Part shown: in pieces, positions 11,489-22,085 of the stretch
Position numbering within the stretch: position 1 is the stretch's first letter
How the letters are laid out: each line of letters starts with the position of its first letter
NCBI GenBank assembly: GCA_032622095.1
Contig: CP136061.1
Coordinates: forward strand, 7,634,734-7,698,733
Length of the DNA: 64,000 nucleotides
Source: Siphonodentalium dalli
Taxonomy: Eukaryota > Mollusca > Scaphopoda > Gadilida > Siphonodentaliidae
Direction: 5' to 3'
Made by a program: the position numbers and the translations under genes
Notes under the pieces: generated by a model
Told to the model about the DNA's origin: nothing
Seen by the model: only the letters and a program-made list of their open reading frames with translations
Databases searched by the model: none

Positions 11489-11888
11489 TTAACCCTTTAC
11501 CCAACAGAACGGCCCTGTGCCAATGCATTCTCTTATATATGCGAGTCGACCATAGGTCGCCTCGCATATATAAGAGAATGCATTGGCTTAACACATTAAA
11601 AATTATAAAATTGTTAAAGAATGTAAGAAAAAATGGTAAAAAGAGTTAAAAAAAGATTTTGTTTAGGCCAATGCATTCTCTTATATATGCGAGGCGACCT
11701 ATGGTCGACTCGCATATATAAGAGAATGCATTGGCACAGGGCATAACTGTAACTATCACAATGTGGTCAAGGAGCCGGTTCCAATGATACCCATATTTGT
11801 ATGGTTCTATTGAGACAGACCGAAGATAGTTTAGGCTGTTGAAGCTTTATTTGGCCGGTTTTGGCCGGTTTGTTGGGTAAAGGGTTAA
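11489..11888. mobile_element. piggyBac-like MITE, left arm only
   Basis: The element starts TTAACCCTTTACCCAACA and ends with its inverse TGTTGGGTAAAGGGTTAA. The right arm has the unoccupied sequence with a single TTAA at 57861-57864, so this is a precise insertion with a TTAA duplication. The body (392 bp) holds two 69-bp palindromic cassettes at 11519-11587 and 11667-11735. A second copy in opposite orientation is at 35720-36087. Confidence 0.93.
11519..11735. mobile_element. Hairpin-ended cassette pair inside the piggyBac-like MITE
   Basis: Two 69-bp palindromes, each beginning GCCAATGCATTCTC and ending with its inverse, are separated by about 80 AT-rich bases. The outer borders read CCCTGTG and CACAGGG. 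The asymmetric centre (GTCGACCATAGGTCGCC) occurs in opposite orientation in the two palindromes, so they also form a terminal inverted repeat with each other. Confidence 0.9.
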
Positions 11889-12211
11889 TATCCAATACTA
11901 TGTAAAAGACTTTTCAGGAGTTGTTACTGTATATATCAGAGATTACCTTAAACTGGCCCTTTACGAGACAAATGTAGACACAACTCGTGTCATAATAACT
12001 GTGTGCCTTATAGATTTATAACCAATATGCACATCATTATTTAAACCCCCTTTAATGTGCATGGTCTAGTGACTAATTTACAACAGCCACAAAATGTCTA
12101 TGAAACTAAGTTTGAATGTACGTTTGCACTAATGTGGCCAAGAAACGCATATGAACATTTGGTGTCATATATAATCCATAGTAGAACAGAGTAGAACCCG
12201 ATTCTCTCCCC
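11889..12211. other. Palindrome-arm DNA without gene
   Basis: Unique arm sequence; no open frame or RNA gene seen. About 105 bases near 11945-12050 are replaced in the right arm by about 690 unrelated bases (57115-57805). Confidence 0.5.
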
Positions 12212-12507
12212 TAAGGGTACGTTCATACACTGGCAAGTTTCCACGGTATGTTTAGAAAACCATATGGTGCCAGACTAAGAACTGCAACATGCATATATAT
12301 ATCAATCATACAAGTATTTTAAGGAAATGTAGCACCGTAACATGTGAACCTATTGACATATTACTTCTCATGTCGTTAGCTCTGGTAAATATGCATTTTA
12401 GATGTATCTTTTCGTTAATATTCTGGCATCATAGGGTTTTCTATGAGAAAATGCCTGCGCAAAATGTCGTTCAAACTTGCCAGTGTATGAACCTACATGT
12501 ACCCTAA
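12212..12507. mobile_element. Harbinger-like MITE with TAA duplication
   Basis: The left end GGGTACGTTCATACACTGGC and the right end, with GCCAGTGTATGAAC then TACCC, are inverted repeats. TAA flanks both borders, as for PIF/Harbinger elements (three-base TWA duplications). The element proper is 290 bp. Relatives are at 56654-56942, 22918-23303 and, partially, 32775-32962. Confidence 0.82.
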
Positions 12508-12749
12508 CTTTATGTGAAGTATATTCTGGTTACAAAGGTGTAAATATGGATTGGAGAGACCTGCGGCGTCTCTTGGCTCTGAGTGGTCAATATGAGCATT
12601 GTATCGTTTGTGTTTTACATAACAAATACAAGACACCTCTTCCCTATAAATGCTCACTGTTATACTGGCCATATACATATACGTAGAGAGCCCCATGCGG
12701 ATGGCACCATACGGTTGTTGCTTATTGTTGCAAACATGTTAGCTTTGTC

Positions 12750-14575
12750 ATAACCACAACACACGAGAGGCGAGATGCTCGTTTCCCGGCCCACAGTATA
12801 GAGGCACCCATGTCTTGGACTCCGGTAGTGGAAACTTCACTAATGGTGTCCAGAGCAGTCTACCTTGCGCCAGTTTACAAATGTCAGGATAAGAGTAACA
12901 AAAGCATAGAATATAAGTCTAGACTACCTTGGATTAACAGCCCTTTATCATATTCCCGTGTAAAAGGCAACTAATAAATTGAACGCTCTTTATTCAGGGC
13001 GTGGCATATTCACGAAACTAATCAACAAGGTGTCATAACTGATGTGAAAAATTGTTGGGCGTATTCCAAATGCGAACTCTACCCGTACCCTAGACCAGTA
13101 AATTTCCAGACCAAATTCCAGTCAATTAAGTTTGGACCCACCAAGGCCCTCATAATGGAGATGAAAAATTGGAGGAAATCCCAACGAAAAGGGGGCCATA
13201 ACTATATATAGTTGAAGTTGGCCGGCGGTCCCCGAATATGGACCCGACCTGCACTCTGTGTTAGTACATGTATATCCAAATACTAAATTACATTTTATCC
13301 AGTTTATACTATCTAAAGTTATCATCCATAAACCAAAAACGAGTGGATGGACGGACAGACCGACAGACGGTCGGGCAGATCAACAACATAATGCGTACTT
13401 TTATTAGAAACCTAGCTGGGGTATAAACCTATGATTCCATATTGATTATTTAAATTCTTTTTTTAATTTAAACATATACATGTTGCACGGGGAGTTGGAG
13501 TTCCCGATAATATGTACCACATACATTGGTATTAAAACAATACACATCCATGTATTTGTATGCGTGTTTAGGGCGGGCTAGAGTTCCAGATAATAATAGT
13601 AACAATCATGCTTAACACATACTTTGCATATAAACATCCGAATAAACACTTTCTGTGTGAGTGTGTTTGATTATGGAGCTAATTATCAGACAGCAATCAG
13701 TGGTAATCATTGCGTTTGAATTCCGCACACAATCGTGGCAAGGTTATTTTGTTTATCTGGTCATCGGAGGTACCTTTGTTTATATGGGAATGGTAGCCCA
13801 TATAATATATCTATTATTGAAACGTGACACTTTAAGAATTAAGAACCGTTTGCATACGATATTATATGGGGAAAGACCCAAGACCACACTCGTGTACGTG
13901 GTATCACAGGTTTATACCCCAGTTTTCTAATAAAAAGTACGCATTATGTTATTGATCTGTCCGACGGTCTGTCGGTCCGTCCGTCCATCCACTCGGTTTT
14001 GGTTTATATATGGATGATAACTTTAGATATTATCAACTGGATAAAATGTAATTTAGTATTTGGGTATACTAACACAAAATGCATGTCGGGTCCGTATTCG
14101 GGGACAGCCGGCCAACTTCCACTATATATATAGTTATTGCCCCTTTTCGTTGGGATTTCATCTGCATATGAGGGCCTTGGTGGGTCCAAATTGAATTGAC
14201 TGGAATTTGGTCTGAAAATTTACTGGTCTAGGGTACCGGTCAAGATCGCATTTGGAATCCGCCCGACAATTTTTCACATGAGTTATGACACCTTGTTGAT
14301 TGGTTTCGCGGAATATGCCATGTACACCCTGGATACAGAGCGTTGAATTTATTAGTTGCTTTTACACGGGAATGTGATAAAGCGGTTACTCCAAGGTTGT
14401 CTAGACTTATATTCTATGCTTGTGTTACTCTTATCCTGACATTTGTATACTGCCGCAAGGTCGACTACTCTGGACACCATTAGTGAAGTGTCCACTACCA
14501 GAGTCCAAGACAGGGGTTCCTCTATTGAAGGACCGGGATACGAGCATCCCCCTGCACATATATTGTGGGTATCCT
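12750..14575. mobile_element. Foldback element with roughly 600-bp inverted arms
   Basis: Outer halves are inverse complements: GATGCTCGTTTCCCGG near 12776 pairs with CCGGGATACGAGCATC near 14538, and similarity runs through about 600 bases per side to a central core of about 480 bases. The counterpart is 54441-56235. Open frames within (for example 13661-13930, 89 codons) are shared between arms but differ by several residue changes and an indel, so coding is doubtful. Confidence 0.8.
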
Positions 14576-14863
14576 AAAACCCCCAAAAAAATAAAATATG
14601 AAATACATGCATATAAAATTCATTATCGAACAAAATATCATCTTTCTTGTAGCGCTTATTGTTCGAAACATATTATTTTATACAATAGAATCTAAATAAA
14701 AAGTAAGATATGTTTCGTATAGGAACCGGTCTGGAACCCAAGTACATATTTAAACATTTGTAGTTTTATTTGTGTGGTGCAATGTGATAATTTCAGTGCT
14801 GGCCCTATTGTTACGAAAATAAAAGATTTAAAAGCAGCTTACATATAATCATAATGTACTTAC

Positions 14864-14896
14864 CAGTGGAGCATCCTGTACGTTGGCGACTAGTTC
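14864..14896 (-). CDS. Putative secreted peptide, exon 2 (left copy)
   Basis: On the minus strand a 33-base exon follows the acceptor TTCATTGCAG and precedes the strong donor GTAAGTACA. Both ends are in phase 0 and it encodes ELVANVQDAPL. The right-arm counterpart differs at three bases (GTCGCC against GTGGAC), one silent and one Ala/Asp change. A short acidic segment after a signal peptide is common in precursors of secreted peptides, but no family is recognised. The intron to exon 1 is about 4.1 kb because Harbinger-like elements have accumulated in it. A third exon was not found: the stretch matching the right-arm candidate is missing at about 12715. Confidence 0.6.
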
Positions 14897-14929
14897 CTGC
14901 AATGAATAATCATAATATTGTTGTATTTT

Positions 14930-17671
14930 ACATATAGAAATTACATGCATGTGTGTATCCACCCTTAGGGGGGATACACACATGCATGTAATGTCTGTAT
15001 GTAAAATACATGTATTTTACATGGCCACACCAATAATTGACAAAATTAATCACCTGCGCGCGAGAGATCAATTTCACCAGTGAGTAGTTATAAGCCATTA
15101 TCAAACAAACTGCCATCAAGAAATTTCAGGCCAGTCATAAACATGTCTTCTTTCATGGATGCCGAAATGAGTAATTCTTGTCTGATATATGTTGCTGTTT
15201 TTCACGAGTTATAATTCATTTCGAAAAGTGGATTAGAGCCGGTCGATTTTATACTTGATTTGTTTCTGTCATTTCTTGGAAACAGGGTCATCCAAAACAG
15301 AAATAAAATATGCAGAATTCTTTTATAGGATGATACCGGCTTGTTGAGATTTCTCTGATAATTTTGAGAGCGAGCTCATGAGATAACATTAATTCAATTG
15401 GGATTGCAAATATTCATTAGCGCCAACAAATAATGCAGGTACAGCGTTGAAATTAAAAAGAGTGACACCCCCCCCCCCCCCATTTATATATATGTTTATC
15501 AAGCCAAAGGTTGAACAAGCTCCTACCTATCACAAGCTTGAATTATAACATTTTCTACCATAATCCATGATTGGGGGAGGGGCTGGTTCTCGAAAGCTTC
15601 CAATAACTAAGGGAGTTAATTGAATGTATCAGCCGGGATTATCTGGGCAAGAATTACAATATAATGTTTTACTTAAATATTCCATAGTTGTAAATTTTGC
15701 GTATACATGTATAACTGTATAACACAAGAGATGAAAGGTGACGTAGTTGGGAACTCGTAGCTAGGCAACCCTTTCGCCGAATGAAGACAAACAGCAACAC
15801 CATGCATTCAAATTTAAAGCTGTATAATATGTTCATAATTATATGAATAGCATAAATTGCTGCATATTAGATTATTCACTCGTAGAAAACAGACACGACA
15901 GACATGACTTCGATATTTATAAAGCAGGGTGTCAGGACTCAGGGTGATGCGTGCACACCCCCCCCCCCGTCGAGGAAATATGCAATGGTGAATTCGGTAG
16001 CTTCTGGGATAATATAGCTACCCGTGTATGTTGGGGGTCATAGCCCCCTGCGTTGTGGAAGAGGCCATCACTGGTATTAACATCAATAGAATACTGACAA
16101 TGATTTAAACAGAACGTCAACCATTTCAGTTATCGCGCGAATAATTATTTTAAGCGGCCTGACGACTTCGTCCCAGTCAACGGCTCTTCAGCGGTTCAGA
16201 GTTTAACTCACTGTGGTCAAACATACGCAATGATTGGGTTGTCAGCGGACACATATTACACGGTGTGTATGATCCATGTAAAACTCCAAATACACCCTTA
16301 GGGTGGATACACACATGCATGTAATGTCTGTTTGTAAAATACATATATTTTACATGGCCACACCAATAATTGACAAAATTAATCACCTGCGCGCGAGAGG
16401 TCAATTTCACCAGTGAGTAGTTATAAGCCATTATCAAACAAACTGCCATCAAGAAATTTCAGGCCAGTCATAAACATGTCTTCTTTCATGGATGCCGAAA
16501 TGAGTAATTCTTGTCTGATATATGTTGCTGTTTTTCACGAGTTATAATTCATTTCGAAAAGTGGATTAGAGCCGGTCGATTTTATACTTGATTTGTTTCT
16601 GTCATTTCTTGGAAACAGGGTTATCCAAAACAGAAATAAAATATGGAGAATTCTTTTATAGGATGATACCGGCTTGTTGAGATTTCTCTGATAATTTGAG
16701 AGCGAGCTCATGTGGTAACATTAATTCAATTGGGATTGCAAATATTCATTATAGCGCCAAAAAATAATGCAGGTACAGCGTTGAAATTAAAAAGAGTGAC
16801 ACCCCCCTCCCATTTATATATATGTTTCTCAAGCCAAAGGTTGAACAAGCTCCTACCCGTCACAAGCTTGAATTATAACATTTTCGACCATAATCCATGA
16901 TTGGGGGAGGGGCTGGTTCTCGAAAGCTTCCAATAACTAAGGGAGTTAATTGAATGTATCAGCCGGGATTATCTGGCCAAGAATTACAATATAATGTTTT
17001 ACTTAAATATTCCATAGTTGTAAATTTTGCGTATACATGTATAACTGTATAACACAAGAGATGAAAGGTGACGTAGTTGGGAACTCGTAGCTAGGCAACC
17101 CTTTCGCCGAATGAAGACAAACAGCAACACCATGCATTCAAATTTAAAGCTGTATAATATGTTCATAATTATATGAATAGCATAAATTGCTGCATATTAG
17201 ATTATTCACTCGTAGAAAACAGACACGACAGACATGACTTCGATATTTATAAAGCAGGGTGTCAGGACTCAGGGTGCTGCGTGCACACCCCCCCCCCCCC
17301 GTCGAGGAAATATGCAATGGTGAATTCGGTAGCTTCTGGGATAATATAGCTACCCGTGTATGTTGGGGGTCATAGCCCCCTGCGTTGTGGAAGAGGCCAT
17401 CACTGGTATTAACATCAATAGAATACTGACAATGATTTAAACAGAACGTCAACCATTTCAGTTATCGCGCGAATAATTATTTTAAGCGGCCTGACGACTT
17501 CGTCCCAGTCAACGGCTCTTCAGCGGTTCAGAGTTTAACTCACTGTGGTCAAACACAGTCGCAATGATTGGGTTGTCAGCGGACACATATTACACGGTGT
17601 GTATGATCCATGTAAAACTCCAAATACACGATATTTACAGAGATTACATGCATGTGTGTATCCACCCTTAA
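14930..17671. mobile_element. Head-to-tail tandem of Harbinger-like elements, left arm only
   Basis: Two elements of about 1.33 kb (14970-16296 and 16300-17668) lie in direct repeat and are highly similar. Each begins with GGG(T/G)GGATACACACATGCAT, and TTA sits at every junction (14967, 16297, 17669) between CCC and GGG. A fragment of a further end occupies 14930-14966. There is no transposase frame. The right arm lacks them and instead has about 690 unrelated bases at 53243-53930. Confidence 0.8.
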
Positions 17672-17907
17672 TCATATGTTCTTTAAAATTGTTTTCAGTC
17701 TTTTCACTCGACCCTCTGCTCGGCTAGGATATGTTCGGAAAATGTGGCAAATGACCCCAATGCGTCTGTGGTCACCTTTGGTAATTCTATGTTTGAGTGA
17801 AAGCGTACGTGTTAATTTCAACTTTATATTAGCCCTTAGCTATTTCCTGTGTGTTAACACTGACACGTGCGCTCTTGAATTAAGTTGAGTTAATAATTTA
17901 ATTAAGT

Positions 17908-18457
17908 CAGGGGGGGGGGGTCGGAACAAAATTTCAGGCACGTATGGCCTTTTTTCCCTTTCGATCATTTTTTGTACCCACCCACCCCCACCGCCAATTT
18001 TTTTTTTCCGTTTTCGGCAGTTTTTTCCGACCATTTTTTGACACCCGCCCCCCTTTTAACACTAAAACAGAGATTTGCGGGGGGAAATTCACTGTAAACA
18101 GCTGTATATGAATTTCTGTGCATACTATTTATCATGGATGTTAACATGGACATGTAAATAGGAATGAGTCATTTTGAGGTCACTCAGCCAAAAAAACATG
18201 GCTGCCAGCGGCCATCTTGGATTTCAAAATTTGCAACAAAATACAACACGATAACTGCCTGCAGTCAGTTTACAGTTAGAATTACATTATTTCTCTCATT
18301 CAAAGTGGGTTTGAAGCCCAACTCATTGCCAAAACACTAAAAAACAAGCAGGAAATGTTTTTTTTAGTTGCGGAAAAAATTGCTTGTTGGTGGCTTTGAC
18401 CACCCACCCACCCCGGCATACGGGCCGGAATTTTTTTTTTCACCCCCCCCCCCCCTG
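17908..18457. mobile_element. CAGGGG-ended MITE, left arm only
   Basis: The element begins CAGGGGGGGGGGTCGGAA and ends CCCCCCCTG, with inverted subterminal sequence around GGCACGTATG / CATACGGGCC. The 7-bp duplication ATTAAGT flanks it (17901-17907 and 18458-18464). The right arm keeps one ATTAAGT (as ACTTAAT, 53003-53009). The termini resemble hAT elements, which normally make 8-bp duplications, so the superfamily is provisional. Confidence 0.88.
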
Positions 18458-18524
18458 ATTAAGTACGAATTAATTTAGCAAACTTTGATAATTAGTATAT
18501 CAAGCGCATAAAAAATAATACATA

Positions 18525-18644
18525 TCATTCGTGGCTGGAAAGAACTATTGAATTCTCACTCGCGGATTCCATCCCCTCGTGAAATTCGATATTTCTTTGC
18601 AGGTATTCAAACAAAACTTGTAGGTATTCTCTATAATCCACGCT
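18525..18644 (-). CDS. Conserved short open frame in intron 1 (left copy)
   Basis: A 40-codon minus-strand frame starting SVDYREYLQVLFEY ends at TGA. The right arm has the same frame at 52813-52937 with only two substitutions in about 125 bases, both changing a residue (Gln/Glu and Ala/Val). It is continuous upstream with the 24-bp repeat (SLIFQPVF). It lies between exons 1 and 2 of the peptide gene on the same strand and could be an alternative terminal exon, but no splice acceptor is decisive and no domain is recognised. Confidence 0.25.
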   Translation of the reverse strand, partial: SVDYREYLQVLFEYLQRNIEFHEGMESASENSIVLSSHE

Positions 18645-18775
18645 AAATACTGGTTGAAATATTAAACTAAATACTTGTTGAAATATTAAACTAAATACTG
18701 GTTGAAATATTAAACTAAATATTGGTTGAAATATTAAACTAAATATTGGTTGAAATATTAAACTATAACAATGTG
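18643..18775 (-). repeat. 24-bp tandem repeat, about five copies
   Basis: Units of TTAAACTAAATACTGGTTGA plus ATA repeat about five times. The right arm has only two units (52770-52815). Read on the minus strand it gives SLIFQPVF repeats. Confidence 0.88.
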
Positions 18776-18794
18776 AACTTACTTTTGGTCTGGA

Positions 18795-18925
18795 ATTTCC
18801 AACTAGTGCTATGACAGACATGACATTTACAACTTGTACTATGACAGACATGACATTTACAACTTGTACTATGACATACATGACATTTACAACTTGTACT
18901 ATGACATACATGACATTTACAATTT
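18795..18925 (-). repeat. 30-bp tandem repeat beside exon 1, about four copies
   Basis: The unit contains ACAACTTGTACTATGACA plus TACATGACATTT. One minus-strand frame reads CKCHVCHSTS per unit, a cysteine-rich translation that I regard as incidental. The right arm has about three units near 52650-52740. Confidence 0.85.
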
Positions 18926-18997
18926 TGGAAAAATTTAGCCAGAGTCGGTGAAGTGAGACACATCTCTGCCCTGAATACAAATGTAACATTCACTTAC

Positions 18998-19075
18998 CTG
19001 TTCTTCGAGAGCAGAGACACTGGAGAGAGAGACCAGCAGCATGGCGACAACAGCGATGACCAAGAAACTCTTCAT
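18998..19075 (-). CDS. Putative secreted peptide, exon 1 (left copy)
   Basis: The minus strand from ATG at 19075 encodes 26 residues, MKSFLVIAVVAMLLV followed by SLSSVSALEEQ, and ends at CAG before the donor GTAAGTG. This has the layout of a cleavable signal peptide: a short basic start, a long hydrophobic core and small residues (Ser-Val-Ser-Ala) before an acidic stretch. The right-arm copy is identical over all 78 bases, whereas about 115 bases of flanking leader show about four differences, which hints at selection. It joins in phase 0 to the exon at 14864-14896. The mature product is unknown and no family is recognised. Confidence 0.65.
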
Positions 19076-19094
19076 CTTCTCGATATCAATAGAA

Positions 19095-19162
19095 TTCAGC
19101 TGACTTCTGGGTGAACTTCAAATTGAGTTTGGCGTCGAGTTCCGAAGATTCATTATATGACC
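19095..19162 (-). promoter_or_regulatory. Predicted promoter and leader of left peptide gene
   Basis: On the minus strand, CATATAATGAATC (19147-19159) lies about 80 bases upstream of the ATG and resembles a TATA box. The following leader, TTCGGAACTCGACGCC and onward, is shared with the right arm (51757-51840) and with a decayed copy at 33153-33215. The transcription start is inferred only. Confidence 0.45.
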
Positions 19163-19282
19163 AGTTTGTTATCATGAAATCTTCTGACGTTGGTGTTTAA
19201 TACGTTGATTCTATATTGGTATACCCGCGGGAGAAATATAAATAATATTAAGATATTATCTAACAATGAGAAATTAGCATTT

Positions 19283-20750
19283 CGTCCTTAATCACCCCGC
19301 GTACGTGGTATCACCAACCCGGGAGGTATCACCAAACCAGACCATTCGGTTTTCATAAATGAACATATCCTCCCTCAGATGAATCTGTTTATCTCCCAGT
19401 TGAATGATGATATCCACTATTCAAAACATAATTTCGTAAAGCCGAATTTCCACTCACTGTATAGCGACCATAGCTTGCTCTCACCCCGATAAATTTCATG
19501 GAAATTCCGGTCATTTCCGATTTTGTCATAAATAGTAGACACTTCCTGACGTTCGGTGGTTCGTTTGACACATACGTAAGTATCAGACATTGACGACGGA
19601 TTTTGCGTGTATCAATGGAAAATATATATGTTTAATTAACCATGAAATTGTCCACCCAACAGTGCGGTTCGCAAAAATACTATCCCCGACCAAGTGTGAG
19701 TACCCACCAAAATTTCGGGTGTCAAAGACGCGGGTCGATCATTGATGAGATGTCACCAAACCGGATTTAGGGTGTCAAAGATGCGGATGATATACTTCGC
19801 ATTTTGACCGTTTCTGTTTGCAAATATCCACATTGTCTTTCGGCGGGCCGGCACATGGACCATCTTTAGGGTGCGGGCGCTTGTTCAAGTGCGTATACGT
19901 GTATGTTTGTTTGTTTATTATGTTCTAATGTCATATTAATAGTATAGGCTATTCTGGGCTATTCGATAATGTAGGCCCGGAAATGTACAGCGAATAGAAA
20001 CATTAAATCAGTGTAAATCATGATTGAACAGGGACGTGGCTAGAGGGTCCCTGTTGGGGTGCTCACCTTAGAGTTTCTCAATGCACCACTTATAAGGGAA
20101 CTAGCTTCTATTTGTACCCTCCCTGATAGGTTAGAGTTTTCATCGAGTTTATATCGGGTTCTTCCAGTTGTTGGATACGACAGCTCCTAAGTTTCAGCTC
20201 ACAAATTTGGCGGAAATTATTTAATTTATCTAAATATGCGGGGTTTGTCTGGAAATAACAATGTTCACACTAAATACTAAAAAATGTGAACCAGTTTATA
20301 CATATGTTAATGGTATAGTATGTTGCAATTATTGGGTCCCTATAAATATGTTCAATCAATACGATGGGATAAGACTCATTCGGTTAAAGGGGCGGGCGAC
20401 CTTCGTTGTAAGTTATAATTTAGAATAACATTATGATCATTTCCTCAAGCATATACTAATAGTATAGCATAATGTTGACATGGATACGTTTCCACATCGC
20501 AGCGGAACATTTTCTTGGACGATCCGGTAGTTCCGAGTGTCTGTCTATAAACAAATCTGTTCTGTATTTTGTGTTATTCTTGTTTACATAACAAAGCGAA
20601 CAAACGTGACAATAACATGCAATGTACGCGATATTTATGATTGTTATATCAATCTGTCTATTATATAATATTCTTTCTGTTTATGGCGGATGTGACTATT
20701 TTAACACGTACCACGTGATACCGCGTACATGGGGTGATCAATGACCTAAC
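19283..20750. mobile_element. Non-autonomous element with inverted ends
   Basis: The left end TTAATCACCCCGCGTACG and the right end CGTACATGGGGTGATCAATG are inverted repeats of about 35 bases with the shared word GTGGTATCAC. The interior (1.4 kb) has no transposase frame. The right-arm copy (49385-51635) is split by the MITE at 50698-51519. Confidence 0.65.
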
Positions 20751-20797
20751 GCGAAGGCCGTCCGTATCTTTAAACAAACATAACAATTGATTGAACA

Positions 20798-21256
20798 TAT
20801 GTGACCCGCCATATCAGATCCAGTCGTAAGTCGGGATTTTGTTTACCCTGTGCCAATGCATTCTCTTAAATATGCGAGTCGACCATAGGTCGCCTCGCAT
20901 ATATAAGAGAATGCATTGGCCTAACAATTTTTTATCATTTTTTTAAAATAAATGTTTCTTACAATTTTTAGGACATAAAATAAAAAACATCCATTACCCT
21001 GCAGGGAGCCCCACACATATATAGAAGCATATAGAAGAGTGTCGTCTGCTCATGTTTGGCTGGGGCTCTGGGTGAAATTATAAAATTGTTAAAGAATACA
21101 AGAAAAAATTATAAAAATTGTAAAAGATTGTTAGGCCAATGCATTCTCTTATATATGCGAGGCGACCTATGGTCGACTCGCATATATAAGAGAATGCATT
21201 GGCACAGGGTAAAAAAATCCCGACTTACGACTGGATTTGATATGGCGGGTCACATA
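20798..21256. mobile_element. TGTGACCC MITE carrying hairpin cassettes, left arm only
   Basis: Ends TGTGACCCGCCATATCA and TGATATGGCGGGTCACA type inverted repeats extend about 50 bases to GTCGGGATTTT. The element (20800-21254) is flanked by TA (or ATAT), and the right arm shows the empty site ATAT at 49326-49329. Inside are 69-bp palindromes at 20852-20920 and 21135-21203, separated by a spacer that includes a segment resembling candidate exon 3 of the peptide gene. Confidence 0.9.
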
Positions 21257-21359
21257 TCTATCGTGACCCAGTTATTACAACATAATATAAAATTAACATA
21301 ATATATACACATTGAATGAGTGTACACATGGGATTGGAGCAGAAGTTATATAACTTAAA

Positions 21360-22085
21360 ATTGTTCATCTCCCTATTCACCGAAGAGTCCACAACAAGTC
21401 TCTGAAATTGGTAACATTGTATTGAATATGTTGAAAATCTTATTCAGAATATAGTCAGTAATAACAATTTTAATGTGGCATACGTCGCTGTGGTGCATGT
21501 TGCTCTTATTGGGAAAAGCATGATTTGTATATTCGGTTATGGGAAGCGGAATGTTATTTGAAATGTACGCCTGGACTATTTCAAACAGGCGTGTGTTTAA
21601 GTCGTTGCTATAACAGGTTATGCCAAAAAGAAGGTCCTTCACGGAAGTAATATATATGTTCAGGTTATTAATTTGAGAAATCATGTTAGATCGGGCTTCG
21701 TTGTATAGAGTGCAATACAAAAAGAAATGGGTGTCATCCTATACTGGGTGTCCTCGTGCACATGCTTGCGTTATGGGAATATAATTCTTAAGTTTGTCAA
21801 AGTTTAGATCGCTGCAGTTATTTTTCAGCATTCAGTGAAAATATTCAATTTTCTCTGACCTGCATTATAAAAGGGTGGCGGTTTTGGTGGAGGGGTTGGT
21901 AGAGGAGGCCGTTGATACATATATGTAAGAAGGTCGTCAATCGTCGGTTTGTCCATTTTTTTTGGATGCAATATATGCCTTCCATGCATCGTTCCATTTG
22001 TCAATCATTGATTATAAATGATGACCTCATATGTTTGGTGTTTAGAAAGGGCGGTTCAAATCGGTGTTGGTTCCTAAGCTGGTAA
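21360..22085 (-). mobile_element. LINE ORF2 C-terminal remnant (left copy)
   Basis: On the minus strand the translation resembles the C-terminal zinc-binding region of non-LTR retrotransposon reverse transcriptase proteins: a Cys-Ala-Arg-Gly motif, then Asp-Asp-Thr-His-Phe-Phe-Leu-Tyr-Cys, then an amphipathic tail ending at Phe-Gly-Glu. A stop interrupts it just before the His-Phe-Phe motif and no catalytic domain remains. The right-arm copy is 48540-49235, so it predates arm divergence. Confidence 0.72.

Noticed and set aside
13661-13930. An 89-codon hydrophobic frame conserved in both arms
   Set aside because: It lies in the core of a foldback element. Differences between arms include several residue changes and an indel, with no sign of constraint.
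18763-18993. A cysteine-rich frame with CKCHVCHSTS repeats next to exon 1
   Set aside because: The frame is produced by a 30-bp minisatellite. The right arm breaks it (three diverged units), and its ATG overlaps the exon 1 donor. I do not regard it as a real Cys-rich protein.
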